A stretch of 24,027 nucleotides of DNA, taken from the NCBI GenBank assembly GCA_025201705.1, contig MU617086.1, forward strand, positions 1-24,027. The letters run 5' to 3'. A model generated the notes under the pieces. It saw only the letters and a program-made list of their open reading frames with translations, was not told where the DNA came from and did not search any database. The stretch comes from Dissophora ornata (taxonomy: Eukaryota > Mortierellomycota > Mortierellomycetes > Mortierellales > Mortierellaceae). A program made the translations under genes and the position numbers. The number at the start of each line of letters is the position of its first letter. Position 1 is the stretch's first letter. Below, piece after piece: positions 16,847 through 24,027 of the stretch.

Positions 16847-19200
16847 GGTGTGCCTGGATAATGGACGCTATCGCCCTTGGTCGCAGGCTGATAGGCAACC
16901 CTTCAAGATAAGTGTTCAGCAGCAGATCGGAAGGCAAAATAATTGGGTGCCTCCTTCGATTTGATCGGCCACTTTCGCTACCCACCAAATACTTGTTTAG
17001 GGTTCCCGCCGTCGCTCTCTACTTCAATTTGTATTGCAATTGGCAGAATGGAGAGCCAGGCAAAGGGAAATCCAGCTGCGATGACTCTAGAAGAGCAGAG
17101 AACAACAAGAGCCGTTTATTGATTAGCAAAAAGGAAGGGGTCAAATTGAATGGATCGACCTGCCGCGGATTTCGCTGTTCATATCATTGAAGAACTATGA
17201 GGGCAACGAGCGAAAGATCTAAGCGGATGAAATGCGCGAGTCTGCGAAATATGGTAACGACATGAAGATTTAACCGTCTGTACAGCACAGTGAGGTCAAT
17301 AACATGTCAGCGCTAGCGGTAGGGAGGGACTAGCATGCTGTAGACTATACATCGGCACTCAATACATCATAGGAGCATTCTGTCAAAAACCAATGAAGAG
17401 GAAAAAGGAACATGTCTTAAAGTAACGGCCCGGTAGGAAAAAAAAAAAAAAAAAAAGGAAAAGAAAAAGAAAAAGGGCAGCATCGAGTGAGCAGGAAACG
17501 GAAACGCAAAAAATAAGCGCACGCGAACGGCCCGGCGATCGTCTGTCCGATCGATGGCAGGGTGCATATTCATATTTTTCTTTCCAGACACACATTGAAC
17601 TTTAAGTGCCATAGGTCTTTCCTGGACATAAGAAAGGGACATATAATTTTTCAAAAGAAAAAGGTGGAAACCAGGAGTTCGAAAAACAGGAGGATGGTGT
17701 GTCTTATGAAAGTATGCAAGGGGCCTCTCAAAGATAAGCACGGACAAAGGCCAATTCAAAGATGGTAGAAGCCAAGGCAATGGCAAGTTGGATGGCAGTT
17801 GAAAGGAGCGAAAAAGGGACAGGAGAATATGCTCTACATGACGTTAGGTATTCTTACGTGAAAAAACCGGCCGAAGCTTGCGTTTGCTCTTTGCGATACT
17901 TCGTGAATATCGAGGTTTCGTTTGCGACAGTGCCTTGCCGCAGTTTCTCGCTTTCGATGCTCTCACACGAACTCTTTATCGGAGAGTCTCACTGCAAAAA
18001 GGAAAATGAGTAGATGAGAGTGTGTAAAAGGCCGCAAAGATATGTGATATTGAGCTGACTTAAGAATCCAACGGTTTAGAAACAGGAGACCATGTTGAAA
18101 AGGTTGTGAGGCTGTGATTGAAAACTGAGATGACTCCTCGTTCATATACAAAAATGCGGACAAGTGAATTGGGCGGAGGACTCGCCGAGCCAATGTGTGA
18201 GAAACCAGGGCTTGTGGTAATAATGCTGACGATAAAATGGGGGTAGCGGGGTTGGACTTGATCTAAGATCGTTCACAGAGGACTCCAGTTGGGACGGCAA
18301 CGTTGAGTATAGCGAAAGGAATACTCGGAGTGTGAGGGGATCCAGGCAAGTGAGGCAAAGCCTAGGATGGTTCAAGGGGAGAGTAAAGTAGAAAAGGAGA
18401 GGACGTTTTGATGCTGCGATGCGATGTGCGCTGTTTGCCGATCAAAGAGGGATAATGAACAAAGGGACTAGACCACGACGAGAGAGGAGGAGGGGGGGGG
18501 AGGGAAGTGCGTACGAGAGATCAAGGAACGGCCAGATACAGCGACTAAACGAGTAGAGTGGAGGGAGGGGAGAAAATAAGCGACAGGGACGACAAATGAG
18601 AAATAAGAAAAATGGAGAAAGAAGAGTTGGACGAATGAAGATGATGTTTAAATAATACAAACCCTCAGACACTGACGGGGGCGTGATGAGAAAATCATTA
18701 CTGAGCACACGCAGAGCCACTATCGCGATCGCCCAGAGGAAAACGTAACATGCTTATTTGGGCGTGTCATGTACAGGGATGGACGAAGACGATGTAGGAG
18801 GATCGAAACCTTTTTTTTTTTCATCAAGAGAAGAAAGCTGCAGATGACTGCGACAAGTCCTCTTCGGCAGCCTGTGCCTGGGCGTTCATTTTTTTTTTTT
18901 ACAATTTGAATTGACAAAAATCTCGGACACGAGTAGGTTCAAGACTCGATCAAGGAACCAACATCACACTCACCTTCTGTGCATTGGTTGATCGGCAATA
19001 GGTTCGTAAATACGGACGAAAATACGAAGGGTAGGGCTAGGGAGAAGAGGGGAGCGAAGGAGGGAGGGGCGTCGAGGAGGGGCGACAACGCAGGGCAAAA
19101 GCGACTACAAAAGCAAGGAAAGACAAGGATGTGAACGAGAACGAGAACGAGAACGAGAAGAGCGGGTGAGGGAACAAGTTGAAGTGTCATATTTAGCCAC
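16847..19200 (-). promoter_or_regulatory. probable long promoter and spliced leader of the zinc-finger gene
   Basis: Read on the minus strand, 18360-18650 and 18975-19180 are strongly CT-rich, like the leaders of the other genes. A canonical donor, ACAGAAG|GTGAGT, has its last exon base at 18974. An acceptor such as CTATCAG just upstream of the zinc-finger ATG (near 16890) would give a leader intron of about 2 kb. No protein is recognisable between them, so the nearest gene this leader can serve is the zinc-finger gene. An A run of 19 bases lies at 17438-17456. All of this is inference from composition and splice sites. Confidence 0.35.
19133..19156. repeat. (GAACGA)4 tandem repeat
   Basis: Four perfect copies of a six-base unit. 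On the minus strand this is a TCGTTC repeat inside the CT-rich putative leader. Confidence 0.85.
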
Positions 19201-19458
19201 ACGATTTACAATTGGTTGCCTGCAGATGGGGATGAGGATGGACTTTTGTTTGTGGGTGGCCATTTACAATACGATTGACACAAACACATCTCAGTGCGGG
19301 GGGAAATCGATTGGTCGCCGATTGTATCGCACTTGATTCAATCGCCGTATCTAATACACCTAACTACGCAGGTGTGCTATTTTATTATTTCCCTCTACTT
19401 TGACATGAACATGTTCGTCATTCAGTCGTAGCCATTGAGTTGATACAATAAACTAACG

Positions 19459-19485
19459 AAAAAAAAAAAAAAAAAAAAAAAAAAA
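19459..19485. repeat. A27 homopolymer
   Basis: An uninterrupted A run on the plus strand in non-coding DNA. There is no target-site duplication or adjacent element to suggest a retroposon tail. The length may be unreliable. Confidence 0.85.
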
Positions 19486-20181
19486 GCCAAGGCCCAGCCT
19501 TGGTTCAGTGAAAACGACCACAACGACATCGTACATCCATGCACATTGAGTACATTCATGTACTGTTTATGTACATATAGCCTTCAAACACATATTCACA
19601 CACACATGTAGATACTGGCCGCCTTTCATCTCCTGCCTGCATGTGCGGATCATCACCCATCATGCATCTCTCAGTCGATCCTATTCTTAAATGCTCAGTC
19701 CTCACTAATACGAGGATGCGCCATCAAAACTGCTCAACCCGAGTAAATGTGTGCACGCTGAGACCACAATCAACATCAGAGTTTGGACTTGTTCTTTGAC
19801 AAGTGGTATAATAAACCTCGAAGTCTTCTACCACCGAAAGCGGCCGGTAGTTCTATGACTAATAGCACCCTTTGCGCAAGCAGTCGGTTGGGTCTCTGGC
19901 GGAGTTGGGAGGATATACTACTATTATTGACCTACAAACGAGTAACGAAAACAACAATATATCGCCCTCCCTAAAATGACTATTTGAAGGAAAAGTAGTG
20001 TTGGTTATGGCATTTGCTTTTTGATCTGCATTGCTGTTGATCTTCAGTCGATTCGCGATTCCCACCGGAATCTCACAGTTTTGTTAGTCAACTGTGAATT
20101 CCATTGTTTTTATTAATCCGCCCATCACAGCATTTCTTCTCATTCTCGTTAATCATCTCACACAACCATATTCAGTAAATC

Positions 20182-20481
20182 TTGCTCAGAAGGCCTGTTT
20201 TCATAAACCAGCTTCAACCGTCTGTCCTGAAACGCGTTATTTGCATAAATTTTGGAAAGCCTCGTGAGACGTTGAATGAAGACAGAAGATCGTCCAACGA
20301 GTCTTCAGCCTCTCCATTGGCGTTCGATGTCTCTGAGATAAAGAATGTATGCAAGATGAGTAGCTCGGCAGCCCAATTTTATAATAGAGAGGGTCCTCAA
20401 AAATTACGTTCGCAGTGCAACAAGGGTCTCCGCAACAATCGGATGCACGTGGTCAATTTAAAAGATCGTCGCTCGGACTAA
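20182..20481 (+). CDS. orphan open stretch, possible exon (unrecognised)
   Basis: The frame stays open for about 99 codons with a fairly balanced composition, unlike the CT-rich shadows elsewhere. It has no ATG at its start; the first in-frame Met is about 59 codons in. It could be an internal or terminal exon, with an acceptor candidate CAGAAG near 20191, or chance. No family is recognised and no partner exon was found. Confidence 0.15.
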   Translation: MLRRPVFINQLQPSVLKRVICINFGKPRETLNEDRRSSNESSASPLAFDVSEIKNVCKMSSSAAQFYNREGPQKLRSQCNKGLRNNRMHVVNLKDRRSD

Positions 20482-22418
20482 TAAGAGTGACTTCTTAGAT
20501 GGGTTTATAGTTACGCAGGTAGGAGGCAGAGGGCAGATGGCAGTCCGTGAGCCATGAACAACCGACGAGCGCCAGGTTGTGTGCCCCATGCAGTATCTAT
20601 CCACCGGCCACTTGAGACATATGCAGCCGCCGTACGGGTTGCTTTGCTCAGTCTCGTACCTTGATCATTGGCTCGATAGGAGGAACAACTGCTGCTCGTC
20701 AGGTTATTCGTCTGCCAACAAAATGTGACCCAGGCTAGGTCTGGTTGAGGATGTCTAGATGACCCGGAATATAAGATGAACACCGATAATTGCAGGAGTC
20801 AATAAACCCCGCTAGTGAAAAAAAACTACCGACGTGGATGAAGGGATGACGGTTGTGGGTGCTTGAAAACGGAGTAAGGAAGTGAGTTCAAGAATCCATG
20901 GATTTGGGGAGAAAAATGTCAGAGATTAAAGATGGCGCTTTGTTTGCGGCAGTGTGGTATTTTGTCAGGCATGGCAGCGATACTTTGACGCGGATGTTAA
21001 AGACGACGACTGAAAATGGGTGGCTCCGGATTCTGGCCATGCTCACGCCTGCGCCAAGCAATATTCGGACGATCCAGTAGCTGCGGAACTCCATCATTCC
21101 GCCTGGCTCGCAACACAATGTCACCCATGACTCTCTTCAAAGTTCAAAAGTTCAAACCAATAAACCGTGAGAGCAAAACAAAGACCCGTGTATAAGTAAC
21201 AACAGGCAAAGGAATATAAGTCTTTCAATAAGAGAGAGTGCTTTCCCCAATAGAAAATTGGTTCTGTTCGCCCCAGTCCTCCTTTCGCCTCATTTGACCC
21301 GAAAACTAACGTGGACACATGTCCATCATAAAGTCCGGGCTTGTTCGTCTTTGCGATGCTGGAGGGATCGGCCCTGCAAGATATTCCGTGCACTCTTTCG
21401 TACTCTGATGGCGGCGAGAATCTCGCTCTTTGTTTGTTTCAAGACTGATCCACAGTGCTGGAACAAACAAGATCGTCGCCTCTGCTCCATGGCTCATCTG
21501 ATACCAATCGGCCAGTCACGTCTCAAGCCGTTTCCCTTGATGATAATATTCTTGCCATATCGTCTTTTCCTCCGAGCAATGAGACGGGCAAGAGCAGGAA
21601 CAAAGGGCTTGGTGTTGACCTCAAACCAACAGCCGGCCCTCATGGACATCAGCGGTTGGCAGTGCTTCGTGTTTCTTTGTTCGATCTTAAGATAACGGTA
21701 TCTGGTTCATTGCCACGTCAATTATTTTTTCTTTGCTTGGTCGTAACTGAAATAAGGACAACCAAGTCAAGGGCAGCAGGATAGATTCCTGGGCAGAGAC
21801 ACAGGCACAAGAGAGAGGGCAAACAAATTCGCAAGACGGCTATTTACATGCAACATTTTGCATGCACGAACGTTGATTTATTTTCGCGCTAATCCCCTTC
21901 TCTCCTTCCGTTCCTTGGTGATGGGCATTTTCTTGGAAAACTGAGTATTGTGTTGTGTAGTTGTGTAGGCCACGACTCGAGGTTGAGAAAAGCCAATGCG
22001 ATGATCAATTATATAGTATAATATGTAATTGCGGAAGTGTTCTTTTGTTTGTCGCACAAAATGTAATAAATATGAAGACAAATCAGAATGTTCTGAGCAG
22101 CCATTGCTGTTGGTCCCTTTCTTCGCCGAACTGAAGAGAGGGTCTAGGTTATTTTTTAGTTTCGGAGGAAAGAGCGCTATGGTAAACATCGCTGGTCTAC
22201 ATGTCGTGTGTTTTGCAAATACCGCGTCTGATTTTTTTTAAGATTTACTTTCAACCGGATAAAGGATCTACTTTGCAGATGGGCCGATTGTGTGCCAGTC
22301 TATCCATGTCCAATATCCCTTTTTACTCCGCACGCCAATCAAAGACAGGCCGAAGAGTACCCGCACACTTGATCCTGGAATCTTGTGGGGTTCCCACCCT
22401 CACTATTTCATGGCATCG

Positions 22419-22557
22419 ATTGGCCAGTGCTTTTCCTGATCAGTCAACCTGACCAATAAGCCGGTCGCCCAATCGCCCAATAGTCTATAGCTAAAGCACC
22501 TTTCGAAAGCAAAAAGCCCAGGCCAGGTAGAAGAGACCAAAAATAAAAGAGACCAAT
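22419..22557. promoter_or_regulatory. cluster of five CCAAT boxes
   Basis: CCAAT occurs at 22453, 22469, 22477 and 22553 on the plus strand, and as ATTGG at 22419. CCAAT is the binding core of the NF-Y/HAP complex, and such clusters mark promoters. No convincing gene starts just downstream, so this is a candidate only. Confidence 0.3.
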
Positions 22558-24027
22558 AGCAACCCAGGTCCTCAGATGCACAATTGAACCCAGCCTCATG
22601 ATTAAGAGCCCCCATTCAATATCTACAGAGACTCCAACACATCAAGACCTCAAGTCGACCCAGATGATGATCCTATTGACTACATGCACTCTCCCTGTAG
22701 CTTCAAATTACAAAAGAAAGAGGCGGGCTCGCCGTTCAGTCGCGGGATGTGAAAAAAGATTCGCAAACGATGTGTCCACGGAAAGAGCCACGAGCAACAG
22801 GGAAGAATGGAAAAAAAAAAAACGGTAAAGTCAACAATCCCAATGCGAAACGCAAAATACAACAAATTACGTTATGATCAAGGAAAGAATAGAGAAGCGG
22901 ATTGCAGTCAATCTCCATTTCCCCGCATCAGTAGGGGCGTCTGTGTCCTGTCGTTATGCATGGGCTGTCCGTGGTTGTTTTGTGCAGTATGAATGCGGGA
23001 GAAAGAAAAGACAAATCTGCAACAGGATGGCATCCGTTGTGTTACGTGTGGTTGGGCGCAAGAGCGGGCAAGAGTCCTTTCAAGACGATAACCAGCCCAG
23101 TCAGTTTTTCTTTGCTTGTCTCGCTCTTGCCCGTCCTCATGCCCATGCTCGTTTCACCCAAACCCAGCTTGTGCATATGGCTCACCATGTTTCTGAACAT
23201 CTGATGGTGCCAACGATACCAGCGGCGCCAGCGTGAGCCATTTCACCAAAGTCCATGAAGGTAAAATGCTACGCTAGAAATCAAAGAATCACGGCACGAA
23301 CCCAAAGGTTATTATTGCCTTTGTGGGCAAACACAGCAAAAATCACGAATAAAGAATTACCAAGTTTGGCATGTCCAAGTAATAATAATGATAACAAAAC
23401 TTCCGTCTAACCCGCATCATCTTTTCTACAAGAGCCCCGAAAGAGCGAGAAAAACCATGCGACGGTGCTTCTATGCTACAAAAGCGGTCAATCCAGACGA
23501 GTAATTTCCGCTTTTATTTATCGTTGGCTTAGCCCGATGACCCACTGTGTTGGGTCTATTGTGCTTGGGTGAACTACGGACAAAATGAACGCTATATGGC
23601 TTGATGTAATCCACTGTCTGCGCCATCCCATCGATCAGCTGTACATATACTAGGGAAGTAAAGTACATGTACAGTCTGGATAGACAGACAACTATATGAC
23701 ATATTGCATTATTAGAGTTTCTCAATTAAGCCCTTATGCCTCAATACTGTTCATGTGTACCGGAAGAACAGCGGTGGATGCATCAGTGGTGGGTACTGTT
23801 GTGAATCCGTATGAAAACTGAAATGTACGTTCGCATATCTGATCCTCCTCTTATGTCTGGAATCAACTGTACCAATGAGCAGGTACCTGAGCCGGTTTGA
23901 TAATAAGGCCGAGCGAGCCGAACGTAATGAACGAAAAAAAGACTCGAACCTTAATCATATACAGTACCCAGGTCCGTTGCGTCTCAGCTGGTCGTATTGA
24001 TCCTAAGCATGCCCAGCAAACTAAAAA

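Larger units (their letters stand above)
19201..24027. other. about 4.8 kb without a supported gene
   Basis: Many short frames are open but none shows a domain, and none has both a good ATG and splice support. The most protein-like are 20182-20481 (+, no ATG), 20898-21080 (+, ATG, 60 residues), 21360-21780 (+, broken by one stop) and 22189-21878 (-, 103 residues). Simple features: an A27 run at 19459-19485, several TACATG/GTACAT motifs at 19530-19580, and a CCAAT cluster at 22419-22557. No tRNA or rRNA gene, terminal inverted repeat or long terminal repeat was seen. It could be large regulatory DNA, long non-coding transcripts or decayed sequence. Confidence 0.4.

Noticed and set aside
18933..18953. 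Hairpin CGAGT...ACTCG containing GGTTCAA as a tRNA T arm
   Set aside because: The loop is nine bases, not seven, and there is no cloverleaf around it. It is probably a chance hairpin.
19459..19485. A27 run as the tail of a LINE/SINE insertion
   Set aside because: No target-site duplication, no upstream element body and no ORF is visible.
21583..23135. Shared words GACGGGCAAGAGC (21583 +, 23135 -) and TTTTTCTTTGCTTG (21726, 23105) as a dispersed repeat
   Set aside because: The words are only 13-14 bases, differ in relative order and orientation, and the flanks are unrelated. Chance or simple composition is enough to explain them.
23933..24020. A tRNA gene on the minus strand at the right edge
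   Set aside because: Only the T-loop-like GGTTCGA fits. No D arm, anticodon arm or 7-bp acceptor stem can be folded around it, so it is kept only as a low-interest Pol III candidate.

Overview
The window looks like a stretch of nuclear chromosome from a filamentous fungus. It has spliced genes with short introns (85-223 bases, GT...AG), pyrimidine-rich leaders, AATAAA-type 3' ends, a complete DIS3/Rrp44, and a biotin-synthesis enzyme with a peroxisomal tail. The intron density, the Ser/His/Gln-rich C2H2 factor and the general style suggest an early-diverging lineage such as Mortierellomycota/Mucoromycota. That placement is inference; no marker gene here proves it. I see no bacterial, phage or CRISPR element and no clear transposon.

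Layout. (1) 1-1089: probable CT-rich leader of a minus-strand gene lying off the left edge. (2) 1090-2354, minus: a six-exon Ras-family GTPase of 234 residues with a 12-base microexon and a CTVM prenylation box. (3) About 3103-3912, minus: the last coding exon of an unrecognised, highly charged protein whose 5' exons I could not fix. (4) 5044-8657, minus: DIS3/Rrp44, the exosome nuclease, six exons, 1029 residues, with PIN, cold-shock, RNB and S1 regions. (5) 9037-10851, plus: a BioF-like 8-amino-7-oxononanoate synthase, four exons, 463 residues, ending in SKL. It is divergent from DIS3 across 379 bases. (6) 11059-12705, minus: a single-exon, single-pass membrane protein with a Cys-rich N-terminal half, convergent with the BioF gene. 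(7) 13631-16846, minus: a 1071-residue protein with two C-terminal C2H2 zinc fingers. (8) 16847-24027: more than 7 kb with no gene I can support. Its first part, to about 19.2 kb, looks like promoter and leader of the zinc-finger gene. The rest holds orphan open stretches and simple repeats.

The genes do not form an obvious pathway. They are ordinary housekeeping (RNA decay, biotin) and signalling or regulatory genes (Ras, zinc finger, membrane protein). An assembly gap of ten N with an adjoining A tract lies at 13437-13507. The observations most worth following are the peroxisomal signal on the biotin enzyme, the Ras microexon and its Rho-like P-loop, the shared DIS3/BioF promoter with a perfect palindrome and a possible uORF, and the long unexplained region upstream of the zinc-finger gene. 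I did not find a convincing new system.
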